Part shown: piece after piece, positions 45,623 to 54,182 of the stretch
Numbering within the stretch: the stretch's first letter is position 1
Layout: every line of letters starts with the position of its first letter
Assembly: GCA_938010765.1 (NCBI GenBank)
Contig: CALLVX010000145.1
Span: forward strand, 1 to 63,588
Direction of reading: 5' to 3'
DNA: 63,588 nt
Origin: an uncultured Flavobacteriaceae bacterium
GTDB lineage: Bacteria > Bacteroidota > Bacteroidia > Flavobacteriales > Flavobacteriaceae
Made by a program: the position numbers and the translations under genes
The notes under the pieces: model-generated
Databases searched by the model: none
What the model was told of the DNA's origin: nothing
Seen by the model: the letters and a program-made list of their open reading frames with translations, nothing else

Positions 45623-46840
45623 ATGAACTTTGAATATTCAGAACGCTCTCAAGAATTACAAACCAAACTACGTGCTTTTATCGATGCGCATATTTTACCG
45701 ATCGAGGAAACAGTGTATGCCAACCATGCCGATCCTGAAAATAGATGGAAACGTTGGCCCGGACTTGCAGAATTGAAAGAAAAAGCAAAGAATGCCGGTT
45801 TGTGGAATTTGTTTTTGCCAAAAGACTATGGAGCGTTAAGCCCCGGGCTCACCAATTTGGAGTATGCGCCTTTGGCAGAGATTATGGGGCGAATCATTTG
45901 GTCCTCAGAAGTATTTAATTGCAGTGCGCCCGACACTGGAAACATGGAAGTTTTGGCCAAATATGGATCGGCCGAACAACAAAAAAAATGGCTCACTCCC
46001 TTGATGAACGGTGAAATCAGATCGGCCTTTTTAATGACGGAACCCGAAGTTGCCTCTTCGGACGCGACCAATATTGAGACGTCCATTCGTTTAGAGGGCG
46101 ATGAGTATGTAATCAATGGCAGAAAGTGGTGGTCTTCCGGGGCGATGGACCCAAATTGTAAGATTGCCATTGTAATGGGAAAGACAGATTTTGAGGCCCC
46201 ACGACACCAACAACAAAGCATGGTATTGGTACCTATGAATACACCAGGAGTAACAATCGTTCGCCCGCTTTCGGTGTTTGGATATTATGATTCCCCTGAA
46301 GGGCATGCCGAGATTTTGTTGCAGAATGTTCGCGTACCCAAGGAAAACCTTCTTCTAGGGGAGGGTAGGGGCTTTGAAATTGCGCAAGGACGATTGGGGC
46401 CTGGGCGCATACATCATTGTATGCGACTTACAGGAATGGCCCAGCGCTCGTTAGAGCTAATGGCCCAGCGCAGCTCGGATAGGATTGCCTTTGGAAGAAC
46501 CATACGGGACTTTAGCAGTATACGCCAAGAAGTTGCCCTATCTCAGTGTGAAGTAGAACAAGCTCGACTGCTAACGCTTTCCGCGGCCGATAAAATGGAT
46601 AAAAAAGGGAATAAAGAAGCCAAAGATCTCATTGCGATGATCAAGATCGTAGCACCGAAAATGGCATTAAAGGTTATTGATAGGGCCATACAGATACATG
46701 GTGGCAAGGGCGTTGGCCCCGACACCCCTTTGGCGCATTATTTTACTGCTGCGCGCATGCTTCGTTTGGCGGATGGGCCAGATGAGGTACACATGTATCA
46801 ATTAGGGAAAAGTGTGATTAAGAGATATACGACGGAATAA
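45623..46840 (+). CDS. Acyl-CoA dehydrogenase, ACAD10/11-like
   Basis: The ATG at 45623 gives 405 residues starting [15 protein letters not shown]; the frame is open further upstream but only inside the SDR gene. The enzyme has the ACAD fold with [34 protein letters not shown] and [19 protein letters not shown]. These are features of the ACAD10/ACAD11 subgroup, which occurs next to or fused with an aminoglycoside-phosphotransferase-like domain. [15 protein letters not shown] ends the core. The phosphotransferase gene follows 21 bases downstream, a split version of the fused eukaryotic protein. The known bacterial pair LvaC/LvaA acts on 4-hydroxyvaleryl-CoA. Confidence 0.9.
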   Translation: MNFEYSERSQELQTKLRAFIDAHILPIEETVYANHADPENRWKRWPGLAELKEKAKNAGLWNLFLPKDYGALSPGLTNLEYAPLAEIMGRIIWSSEVFNCSAPDTGNMEVLAKYGSAEQQKKWLTPLMNGEIRSAFLMTEPEVASSDATNIETSIRLEGDEYVINGRKWWSSGAMDPNCKIAIVMGKTDFEAPRHQQQSMVLVPMNTPGVTIVRPLSVFGYYDSPEGHAEILLQNVRVPKENLLLGEGRGFEIAQGRLGPGRIHHCMRLTGMAQRSLELMAQRSSDRIAFGRTIRDFSSIRQEVALSQCEVEQARLLTLSAADKMDKKGNKEAKDLIAMIKIVAPKMALKVIDRAIQIHGGKGVGPDTPLAHYFTAARMLRLADGPDEVHMYQLGKSVIKRYTTE

Positions 46841-46861
46841 CGATTTTAAACAGCACAAGGA

Positions 46862-47929
46862 ATGGCGGTACCTCCATACCAAAAAGTACGAAAGGGAGAA
46901 GAACTCGAAGAAAAGGGACTGAAAGATTTTCTATTGGGATATAACCTTATAGAGAATAGCAGCAGTTCTTTAGCTGTGGAGCAGTTTACACATGGGTATT
47001 CGAACCTGACCTATCTTTTGAAAATAGAGGAGAAGGAATATGTGCTGCGCCGTCCTCCCTTTGGAGCCATTAAACGCGGGCATGATATGGGCCGTGAGTT
47101 TAAAGTTCAAAAAGCGTTGAAAGCGGCATTTTCAAAGGTACCTATCATGCATGCCTATACAGAAGATACCCAGTATATTGGGTCTTCCTTTTACGTCATG
47201 GAAAAAATCAACGGCATTATATTGAGTTTTCGAGAAGCCAGGAAACGACAAATCCCACCAATTGAATACAGGACAATTTCCAATTCGTGGTTAGATACGA
47301 TGGTGGAATTACATGGTGTAGATTACAAAGCAATTGGTCTGGCCGACCTGGGAAGACCGGAAGGGTATGTGGCGCGACAGCTAACCAATTGGGGAAAACA
47401 ATACCTAAAAGCAGCTACTGATGAGGTGCCGGCCGCAGCAAAGGTGATGCGTTGGATGGAGGAACACCAACCAAAGACCTATCGTCATAGTCTTATCCAC
47501 AACGATTACAAATATGACAATGTCGCCTTTAAGGACGCTAACTTTAAAGAAATAAGTGCTGTTCTCGATTGGGAAATGGCCACCCTTGGAGACCCCTTAA
47601 TGGATCTTGGTACCTCACTAGGGTATTGGACCATGCATAAAGATCATGACTTTGTAAAACAAGGCATTCCTTCACCTACGGTATTCGAGGGGAACCCTAA
47701 TAGAAGCGACATTGTACAGGGCTATACCGAAAAAAGCAAAAGCCCTGTAGATCATATCGTGTTTTATTATGTGTACGGTCTTTTTAAGATTGCCGTAATT
47801 GCCCAGCAAATATACTATCGCTACAAACATGGGTATACCACGGACCCCCGTTTTGCGAACCTGAACAAAGCTGCGGAATTGTGTTGTAACATTGCCTTGA
47901 AATCAATTCATACCAATAAAATAGACTAA
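46862..47929 (+). CDS. APH-type phosphotransferase paired with ACAD (LvaA/ACAD11-N-like)
   Basis: This 355-residue protein has the aminoglycoside phosphotransferase/choline kinase fold. The N-lobe shows YVLRRPPFGAIKRGHDM, the catalytic loop is LIHNDYKYDNVAF, and the metal site is VLDWEMATLGDPLMDL. In the ACAD-associated subgroup the enzyme is thought to phosphorylate the 4-hydroxyl of a hydroxyacyl-CoA so that the partner ACAD can eliminate it, as shown for LvaA and for ACAD10/11. Kinase-type residues are all present. It directly abuts the next gene. Confidence 0.88.
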   Translation: MAVPPYQKVRKGEELEEKGLKDFLLGYNLIENSSSSLAVEQFTHGYSNLTYLLKIEEKEYVLRRPPFGAIKRGHDMGREFKVQKALKAAFSKVPIMHAYTEDTQYIGSSFYVMEKINGIILSFREARKRQIPPIEYRTISNSWLDTMVELHGVDYKAIGLADLGRPEGYVARQLTNWGKQYLKAATDEVPAAAKVMRWMEEHQPKTYRHSLIHNDYKYDNVAFKDANFKEISAVLDWEMATLGDPLMDLGTSLGYWTMHKDHDFVKQGIPSPTVFEGNPNRSDIVQGYTEKSKSPVDHIVFYYVYGLFKIAVIAQQIYYRYKHGYTTDPRFANLNKAAELCCNIALKSIHTNKID

Positions 47930-48313
47930 ATGAGCAATGATCTCTATACCGATATCAATCCTGCGGCCCTAAAGGCCCTTTCCGATTACCCCGCCGATCA
48001 GCCCCTGCATATGCTCAACTATATGAAATATGCGCCCTTAGACCCCGAAACAGGTAAAACAGGAAAGGAGCTTTATAGGGAGTATCTAGAAAAGGCGACA
48101 CCTTTTTTTCAAGGCATCAATGCACGTATCGGTTTTAAAGCGATTCCCTCATTGACGATTATTGGACCGCAGGACGAAGAACTTTGGGATGAGGTATTGA
48201 TTGTCACCTACGATACCAAGGCCGATTTTTTTAACCTTATCCAGAAAGAAGGATACCCAGGCCACATTCGAAAAAAGGCCTTGCTCGATTCAAGAATCAT
48301 TTTCTGCAAATAA
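47930..48313 (+). CDS. DUF1330-like small protein
   Basis: This 127-residue protein starts on the base after the phosphotransferase stop. It has the ferredoxin-like dimeric alpha-beta-barrel pattern of DUF1330 (LHMLNYMKYAP, YREYLEKATPFFQGI, LIVTYDTKADFFNLIQKEGY). Many members of this superfamily are small enzymes or subunits with unknown substrates. Its place immediately next to the kinase invites comparison with LvaB, a small protein that works with LvaA, but I see no sequence basis for equating them. Confidence 0.8.
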   Translation: MSNDLYTDINPAALKALSDYPADQPLHMLNYMKYAPLDPETGKTGKELYREYLEKATPFFQGINARIGFKAIPSLTIIGPQDEELWDEVLIVTYDTKADFFNLIQKEGYPGHIRKKALLDSRIIFCK

Positions 48314-48320
48314 AATAGTT

Positions 48321-49076
48321 ATGGAAGTCAAAGATAAAATAGTAGTAGTAACCGGGGCAGGTTCAGGAATAGGCGCCGCCGCGGCCAAACATTTTGCCCA
48401 CCATGGGGCCCAAGTGGTCGTTTCTGACCTGAAAATTGAAAAGGCCAAAAAAACGGTCGATGAAATAGCAGCGTATGGTGGCAAGGCTGTTGCCATAGAG
48501 GCGAACGTAGCCAACTACGAGGCGGTTAAAAAATTAATCAAAGAAACGGTAAAACGGTTCGGGCGTTTAGATGTGATTGTGAACAATGCGGGTATTGGTC
48601 CTAGATATATGGCCAAAACAGCCGATTATGCCCTTGAAGATTGGGACAGTGTCATAGCAGTTAACCAAACCGGGGTGTTCTATTGCATGAAAGTAGCATT
48701 GAAACAAATGCTTGAACAAGGGGGAGGAAATATCGTTAACGTTGCCTCCTTGGCCGGTTTAAAAGCGTCCCCTAACAATCTTTCCTACAGTGCCAGTAAA
48801 TTTGCCGTGGTAGGCATGACCAAATCGGCGGCTATGGAATATGCGACAAAAAATATTAGGGTGAATGCCGTATGCCCGGGGTATACCGAATCGGCACTGT
48901 TAGATAAATTGCTATCCGCCAGGCCAGATATGGACACTATTTTAAAAAGTGTGATTCCGATGAAACGCTACGGGGATGCTTCGGAAATTGCCGAGGCAAT
49001 TGTCTGGTTGGCATCAGATACCACAAAATTTATTACCGGGCAAACCATTACATTGGATGGAGGAACCTCTCTCTAA
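48321..49076 (+). CDS. SDR family oxidoreductase (second in the array)
   Basis: The ATG at 48321 gives 251 residues, starting EVKDKIVVVTG; a frame extending into the DUF1330 gene is disregarded. The motifs are VVTGAGSGIGAAA, VIVNNAGIGPR, NVASLAG and YSASKFAV, with an aspartate after strand 2 (VVSDLKIEK) that favours NAD(H). The C-terminus ends in GQTITLDGGTSL. It likely oxidises a hydroxyacyl-CoA or alcohol to the keto form in the catabolic route. The start is seven bases after the DUF1330 stop, so this is one operon. Confidence 0.88.
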   Translation: MEVKDKIVVVTGAGSGIGAAAAKHFAHHGAQVVVSDLKIEKAKKTVDEIAAYGGKAVAIEANVANYEAVKKLIKETVKRFGRLDVIVNNAGIGPRYMAKTADYALEDWDSVIAVNQTGVFYCMKVALKQMLEQGGGNIVNVASLAGLKASPNNLSYSASKFAVVGMTKSAAMEYATKNIRVNAVCPGYTESALLDKLLSARPDMDTILKSVIPMKRYGDASEIAEAIVWLASDTTKFITGQTITLDGGTSL

Positions 49077-49117
49077 GAAAGGAAGTTCCTAAATACCGAA
49101 CATTTAAAATCATACTA

Positions 49118-49882
49118 TTGAAAACAATACATCTAGAAAATAAAGAGCGGTATACCATCGTTCAAATGAATCGTGGGAAAGTCAATGCCATCAACCATGA
49201 AATGGTGAAAGAACTGCAGGCAATTTTTACGGAATTGGCAAAAGACGCAACGGTCGAGGGAGTCATTCTAACCGGGATTCCGCATTTTTTCTCGGCTGGT
49301 TTAGACGTAATCGAGCTGTATGGGTATAATGAAGATCAGATAGCTGCGTTCTTTAGCGATTTCGGTGCTTTACACCTGCAAATGGCGCAATTTCCAAAAC
49401 CGCTAATTTGTGCCATTCCGGGATATGCGCCCGCGGGGGGCTGTGTATTTGCGATTACGGCAGATTACCGAATTATGGCAAAGGGAGAGAAGTATACCAT
49501 CGGGCTGAACGAGGTAGCGGTCAATATTCAGATTTCAAATAACTTAATTAATGCCTATGCTTTTTGGATCGGCACCGGTAAAGCACATGAATACATTTTA
49601 GATGGAAAATTGTTGAAGGGATCTGAAGCGTTGGAATGCGGTTTGATCAATGAATTAGTGCCTATGGAAAAGGTGTTGCCATTGGCAGAGAAGAAAATGA
49701 AACAATTTCTGAGGGCCGACCCCGTGATCTTTAAGAACACCAAGAAAAAGCTTCGAAATACGTGGTTTTCCAATTTGGAGACAGATGCTTCCAAAGATTT
49801 GGGAGAGGCAATCGAACTTTGGTGGTCACCTAACATACGAGCAAAAATGAAGGCTTTTGTTGAAAGTCTACAAAACAAATAA
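49118..49882 (+). CDS. Enoyl-CoA hydratase/isomerase (crotonase fold), possibly an enoyl-CoA delta-isomerase
   Basis: This 254-residue protein starts at a TTG (no ATG fits). The crotonase oxyanion-hole segments are HFFSAGLDVIELY and GYAPAGGCVFAITADYRIM. Only one catalytic glutamate is clear, in IGLNEVAVN, a pattern closer to mitochondrial delta3,delta2-enoyl-CoA isomerase (IGLNETQLG) than to a two-glutamate hydratase. It probably moves or hydrates a double bond in an acyl-CoA within the same pathway. The MDR gene follows after six bases. Confidence 0.85.
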   Translation: MKTIHLENKERYTIVQMNRGKVNAINHEMVKELQAIFTELAKDATVEGVILTGIPHFFSAGLDVIELYGYNEDQIAAFFSDFGALHLQMAQFPKPLICAIPGYAPAGGCVFAITADYRIMAKGEKYTIGLNEVAVNIQISNNLINAYAFWIGTGKAHEYILDGKLLKGSEALECGLINELVPMEKVLPLAEKKMKQFLRADPVIFKNTKKKLRNTWFSNLETDASKDLGEAIELWWSPNIRAKMKAFVESLQNK

Positions 49883-49888
49883 GACGAT

Positions 49889-50893
49889 ATGAATAAACAT
49901 TGGATACTAAGAAATAGACCGGAAGGAATGCCGGACACAACTACCTGGTCGCTAGAATCAACAACGATTCCAGAACCCGGAGATGGGGAGGTATTGATAC
50001 AACAACACTATTTATCATTGGATCCTGCAATGCGAGGTTGGTTAAACGATGCGAGGTCTTATATTGCTCCGGTAGAAGTAGGCGCGGTAATGCGCGCTGG
50101 TTCGGTGGGGCAGGTAATCAAAGCGAACAACCATTCCTCATTAAAAGAAGGGGACTTTGTAAGTGGCTGGGGCGGCGTACAACAATACACGGTTACCAAC
50201 GGAGAGAATTGGTATCCGGTAGACCCGAAAGTAGCGCCTTTGCCCATGTACATCGGTACCTTGGGAATGCCGGGAATGACCGCCTATTTTGGTATTCTCC
50301 AAGAGGGGAAAATAAAGAAAGGTGATGTGGTCTTGGTTTCGGGAGCCGCAGGTGCCGTAGGCAGTATCGTTGGTCAGATAGCCAAGATAAAGGGCTGCAA
50401 AGTAGTTGGTATTGCGGGTGGTGCGGCCAAATGCAAGTACATTGTAGAGGAACTGGGTTTTGATGCCGCAATCGATTATAAGTCAGAAAATGTGTATGAT
50501 GCCATCAAACGGGAATGTCCAAAAGGATTGGATGTGTATTTCGATAACGTAGGAGGGGAAATTTTGGATGCCGCGCTCTCCCGCATTCGCATGGGTGCCC
50601 GAATCGTTATCTGTGGCGCCATCTCCCAATACAATAATAAAAAAGATGTTCGCGGACCAAAAAATTACCTTGCGCTGCTTGTGAATCGGGCCAGCATGAA
50701 GGGAATGGTGGTATTCGATTATGCCGCTGACTATAAAAAGGCGGCCATGGAAATGGGTGCTTGGATGATGCAGGGAAAATTAAAGAGCAAGGAAGATATC
50801 TATGAGGGTATCGAAAATTTCCCTGAAACCTTTAGTCGCTTGTTCACCGGCGATAAAATGGGGAAATTGGTATTGAAAGTATTGGAAGACTAA
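49889..50893 (+). CDS. NADP-dependent MDR oxidoreductase (CurA / prostaglandin reductase-like)
   Basis: This 334-residue zinc-independent medium-chain reductase has the family start RNRPEGMPDTTTWSL, the segment YLSLDPAMRGW, the NADP-binding VLVSGAAGAVGSIVGQIAK and the DNVGGEILDAAL motif. Members reduce the double bond of alpha,beta-unsaturated ketones and aldehydes with NADPH (CurA, leukotriene B4 12-hydroxydehydrogenase). In the array it may saturate an enone or enoyl intermediate or detoxify one. It is followed after 20 bases by a second MDR gene. Confidence 0.88.
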   Translation: MNKHWILRNRPEGMPDTTTWSLESTTIPEPGDGEVLIQQHYLSLDPAMRGWLNDARSYIAPVEVGAVMRAGSVGQVIKANNHSSLKEGDFVSGWGGVQQYTVTNGENWYPVDPKVAPLPMYIGTLGMPGMTAYFGILQEGKIKKGDVVLVSGAAGAVGSIVGQIAKIKGCKVVGIAGGAAKCKYIVEELGFDAAIDYKSENVYDAIKRECPKGLDVYFDNVGGEILDAALSRIRMGARIVICGAISQYNNKKDVRGPKNYLALLVNRASMKGMVVFDYAADYKKAAMEMGAWMMQGKLKSKEDIYEGIENFPETFSRLFTGDKMGKLVLKVLED

Positions 50894-50913
50894 CTGTTTC
50901 TAAATAGAACCTA

Positions 50914-51891
50914 TTGAAAGCAATTGTTTGTAGTGCCTTCGGACCGCCAGCTGATCTAACGTTGGAAGTGTTGGAAAGTCCGAAACCGAAAGAAAAAGAA
51001 GTACTGGTGCGCGTGAAGGCTTGCGGTGTGAATTTTCCGGATACGTTGATTATTCAAGGCCTTTATCAATTCAAACCTGAACTGCCCTTTACTCCCGGGA
51101 GCGATATCGCGGGAGTAGTGAAAGAAGTAGGCGAAGGAGTAACTCATGTAAAACCCGGTGATGCCGTTTTCGGTTTTGTATTGAATGGCGGGTATGCCGA
51201 AGAAGTGCTCGTGCCTGCGAATGCTTGTTTCTTAAAGCCACCACAGATGAATTTTCCGGTAGCCGCTTCGTTTATGATGGCCTATGGCACCTCGTACCAT
51301 GCCTTAAAAGATAGAGGGCAGTTAAAACCGGGGGAAACCCTACTGGTCCTAGGTGCTTCGGGAGGGGTAGGGCTCGCGGCTGTTGAGCTCGGTAAGTTGA
51401 TGGGGGCGAAAGTGATCGCTGCAGCTTCCACGACCGAAAAACTGCAGCTCTGTAAAAGTTATGGGGCAGATGTGGTGATAAACTATTCCGAACAAAACCT
51501 GAAGGAGACCATTAAAGAGCTCACGAATGGCAAAGGTGTAGATATGGTGTATGATCCGGTCGGGGGAGATTTTTCTGAAGCCGCAATTCGCGGTATGGCA
51601 TGGGAGGGTAGGTACCTGATCGTTGGTTTTGCAGCGGGTAGTATACCAAAAATACCATTGAATTTGGCACTCCTAAAAGGATGTGCCTTGGTAGGGGTAT
51701 TCTGGGGAAGTTTTGCCATGAAAATGCCAAAAAAGAACCAAGAAAATACGATGGAGCTAATGACCTGGTACGGCCAAGGAAAATTAAGGCCACATATTCA
51801 TAAAATCTATGCATTATCAGAGGCTCCCTTGGCCTTGGAAGACATGATGCAACGTACAGTAAAGGGAAAAGCGGTCGTAGGAATGGAATAA
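50914..51891 (+). CDS. NADPH:quinone oxidoreductase-like MDR protein
   Basis: This 325-residue MDR protein starts at a TTG. It lacks zinc ligands and has the quinone-oxidoreductase pattern: ACGVNFPDTLIIQGLYQ, PFTPGSDIAGVV, LVLGASGGVGLAAVELGKLMGA and VYDPVGGDFSEAA. It resembles the NADPH:quinone oxidoreductase family member often found beside acyl-CoA dehydrogenase genes. It probably reduces enoyl-type or quinone substrates. A 171-base spacer with imperfect repeats separates it from the next SDR. Confidence 0.88.
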   Translation: MKAIVCSAFGPPADLTLEVLESPKPKEKEVLVRVKACGVNFPDTLIIQGLYQFKPELPFTPGSDIAGVVKEVGEGVTHVKPGDAVFGFVLNGGYAEEVLVPANACFLKPPQMNFPVAASFMMAYGTSYHALKDRGQLKPGETLLVLGASGGVGLAAVELGKLMGAKVIAAASTTEKLQLCKSYGADVVINYSEQNLKETIKELTNGKGVDMVYDPVGGDFSEAAIRGMAWEGRYLIVGFAAGSIPKIPLNLALLKGCALVGVFWGSFAMKMPKKNQENTMELMTWYGQGKLRPHIHKIYALSEAPLALEDMMQRTVKGKAVVGME

Positions 51892-51910
51892 TCAAAGAAC
51901 AGGGGGGCAA

Positions 51911-52040
51911 TTAACAGTGAACAGTAATCAGCAAACAGTTTTGCATTTGCGCTTGAATTTGTACAGTAGTAATCAGTTTTTTCGTTTACACTTGAATTCG
52001 ATAGTTGAGTTTGAACTTGGCATTTGCGTTTGAGTTTATT
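51911..52040. repeat. Imperfect tandem repeats in the spacer between the MDR and SDR genes
   Basis: CAGTAATCAG occurs near 51922 and AGTAATCAG near 51969, each followed by CATTTGCG/CGTTTACA and CTTGAATT. A third partial copy near 52020 contains GCATTTGCGTTTGAGTTT. The unit of about 45-50 bases is imperfectly duplicated. No function is evident. Confidence 0.5.
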
Positions 52041-52062
52041 TTTTTCATCTAACATCATAACC

Positions 52063-52800
52063 ATGCGATTAAAGAATAAAGTAGCAATCGTTACCGGAGG
52101 TGCTCGCGGTATCGGCAAGGCAGTTTCCGAGCTGTTTGCGAAAGAAGGGGCAACCGTGATTATCTGGGATCTTTTGGAAGAGGGAGTTGCCACTGCCGAA
52201 GGCATCAACGCGGGTGGGGGCACTTCGGAATTCCATAAAATATCGGTAACCGATAAAGAAACCGTTACTGCTGCGGTAACCGATGTTCACACTAGGTTTG
52301 GAAAAGTTGACATCCTCATCAACAATGCGGGAATTACTAGAGACAAGACCTTGCAAAAAATGAGCGAGACCGAATGGGATGCCGTAATCGATGTAAACCT
52401 AAAAGGCGTGTTTCTATGTACGCAAGCGGTTGCCGGGTATATGAAAGAAGCTGGTTATGGCCGAATTGTTTCCGCCGCATCGAACGTTGGCTTACGGGGA
52501 AATTTTGGACAAACGAACTATGCTGCAACAAAGGCGGGCGTTATCGCTATGTCAAAAACATGGACCATAGAATTGGGCAAATATGGGATTACCGCCAACG
52601 CCGTAGCTCCCGGATTTACCCTTACCGACATGGTAAAGGCGATTCCCGAAGAACATCTAACCGCCATTAAGAAACAGATTCCCCTTCAGAAAGCTGCGCA
52701 ACCCATAGACATCGCTTACGGCTACCTGTACCTTGCCTCGGACGAGGCGCAATATGTTTCGGGAATATGTCTAACAATCGATGGTGGAATTTCAAGATAA
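52063..52800 (+). CDS. SDR family oxidoreductase, FabG-like (third in the array)
   Basis: The ATG at 52063 gives 245 residues. The motifs AIVTGGARGIGKAV, LINNAGITRDKTLQKM, SAASNVG and YAATKAGVI give the FabG/PhaB-like subgroup; NNAGITRDK is typical of 3-oxoacyl-ACP or acetoacetyl-CoA reductases. It may run as a 3-hydroxyacyl-CoA dehydrogenase in degradation, or reduce 3-ketoacyl-CoA for storage polymer. The MaoC gene follows after six bases, a pairing also seen in polyhydroxyalkanoate and beta-oxidation clusters. Confidence 0.88.
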   Translation: MRLKNKVAIVTGGARGIGKAVSELFAKEGATVIIWDLLEEGVATAEGINAGGGTSEFHKISVTDKETVTAAVTDVHTRFGKVDILINNAGITRDKTLQKMSETEWDAVIDVNLKGVFLCTQAVAGYMKEAGYGRIVSAASNVGLRGNFGQTNYAATKAGVIAMSKTWTIELGKYGITANAVAPGFTLTDMVKAIPEEHLTAIKKQIPLQKAAQPIDIAYGYLYLASDEAQYVSGICLTIDGGISR

Positions 52801-52806
52801 GGGTAT

Positions 52807-53271
52807 ATGGAAAAATTGGTATGCAAGAATTTAGCAGAACTCAAACAACACACAAATAAGGAACTACCCTTGGGCGATTGGATTACGGTCACCCAGGAAA
52901 TGATCAATGCCTTTGCCGAGGCTACGCTAGACTTTCAGTGGATCCATGTGGATGTGGAAAAAGCAAAGCAATTCTCTCCTTTTAAAGCACCGGTGGCCCA
53001 TGGGTTTATGTCGGTCTCCCTCATTTCCAAAATGTTGAGCGATGTGTTGCAGGTAGAAAGCGCCCAGATGGGGGTGAACTATGGCTTAAATAAAGTACGT
53101 TTTCCAAATCCGGTTTTGGTCGATAGCAAGGTTCGTTTAAAAAGCAAAGTACTTCAGGTAGAAGATTATGGCGAAACAGCTGCGAAAATCCTTTGGGATT
53201 GTACGGTCGAAATCAAAGGTGCCGAGAAACCTGCTTGTGTTGCAGAGTTTGTTTCCTTAATGTTCGAATAA
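52807..53271 (+). CDS. MaoC-like (R)-specific enoyl-CoA hydratase
   Basis: This 154-residue protein has the hot-dog fold with the hydratase-2 motif: catalytic aspartate and histidine in TLDFQWIHVDVEKA, followed by FKAPVAHGFMSVSLI. LNKVRFPNPVLVDSKVRLKS completes the pattern. It hydrates trans-2-enoyl-CoA to (R)-3-hydroxyacyl-CoA. The neighbour on the 5' side is an SDR that could act on the (R)-alcohol; the broken dehalogenase gene follows after 17 bases. Confidence 0.9.
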   Translation: MEKLVCKNLAELKQHTNKELPLGDWITVTQEMINAFAEATLDFQWIHVDVEKAKQFSPFKAPVAHGFMSVSLISKMLSDVLQVESAQMGVNYGLNKVRFPNPVLVDSKVRLKSKVLQVEDYGETAAKILWDCTVEIKGAEKPACVAEFVSLMFE

Positions 53272-53288
53272 ACTAAAACTACATCCGT

Positions 53289-54182
53289 ATGAAGATACTA
53301 AGGGCCCCAATCACCCAATTCGAATCCTTACAGGACTATCCCTTTCGCGCCAACTATTCAGCAGTAGACGACCAACTCCAAATGCATTACGTAGATGAAG
53401 GCAAGGGGCCTGTGGTTTTGTTGTTGCATGGATAGCCTAGCTGGTCGTACTTATATCGAAAAATGATTCCTATATTGGTAGAAGCAGGTTTTCGGACAAT
53501 CGCTCCAGATCTTATTGGTTTTGGAAAATCGGACAAACCTGTTAGTCAGAAGGATTATAGCTTCGAAAAACATGTGAAATGGTTAAAAAACTTGGTAGTA
53601 AATTTAAAACTTCAGAATGTTCATTTATTTTGCCAAGATTGGGGAGGTCTTGCCGGCCTGCGACTGGTCGCAGAGAATGAGGCTTTGTTTAGTAGTGTAA
53701 TCGCCTCGAATACGTTTATCCCTAGAACGGGAATGCGAGCAAACGAGGCCTTCTTAAAATGGCGGCACTTTTCGCAGACCGCTCCAGAATTTTATGCAGG
53801 AAGTGTCTTGCAAATGGGGACTGTATCACAGCTCTCAAAGGAGGTAATAGCTGCCTATGATGCTCCTTTTCCAGATGATTCCTATAAGGCCGGTGCCCGT
53901 GTATTTCCAAAATTGGTGCCTTTTGATGGGGATGATGAAGGCAATGAATTGCCAGCATGTGATGCAGCATGGCAAGTACTCGAAAAATGGGAAAAACCTT
54001 TTTTAACCCTTTTTGGTGACTCAGATCCCATTATGAAAGGGGCCGATGCTTTTTTTCAAACCAAAGTGCCAGGAGCAAAAGGACATCCACATCGGTTAAT
54101 GGAAAAGGCAGGCCATTTTATTCAGGAAGATCAGGGAGGGGCGTTGGCACATTTTTTGGCCAATTTTCTTGAGAATATCTAA
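53289..54182 (+). pseudogene. Haloalkane dehalogenase gene interrupted by one in-frame TAG
   Basis: From the ATG at 53289 a complete alpha/beta-hydrolase dehalogenase frame reads MKILRAPITQFESL, then VVLLLHG, a TAG at 53433-53435 (codon 49), then PSWSYLYRKMIPILVEAG, all in one frame. In haloalkane dehalogenases such as DhlA this position is HGEPTWSYLYRKM, so GAG to TAG is the simplest change. The nucleophile aspartate is in FCQDWGGLAG (codon 117), the acid region in FGDSDPI (244-246) and the histidine in KAGHFIQED (276). No other lesion is seen over the remaining 249 codons. A product starting at 53463 would lack the oxyanion segment. The gene ends the catabolic array; the loss looks recent, or the base could be a sequencing error. 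Confidence 0.85.

Noticed and set aside
48201..48320. Extended N-terminus for the second SDR
   Set aside because: It is the 3' end of the DUF1330 gene read in another frame; the Rossmann fold starts right after the ATG at 48321.
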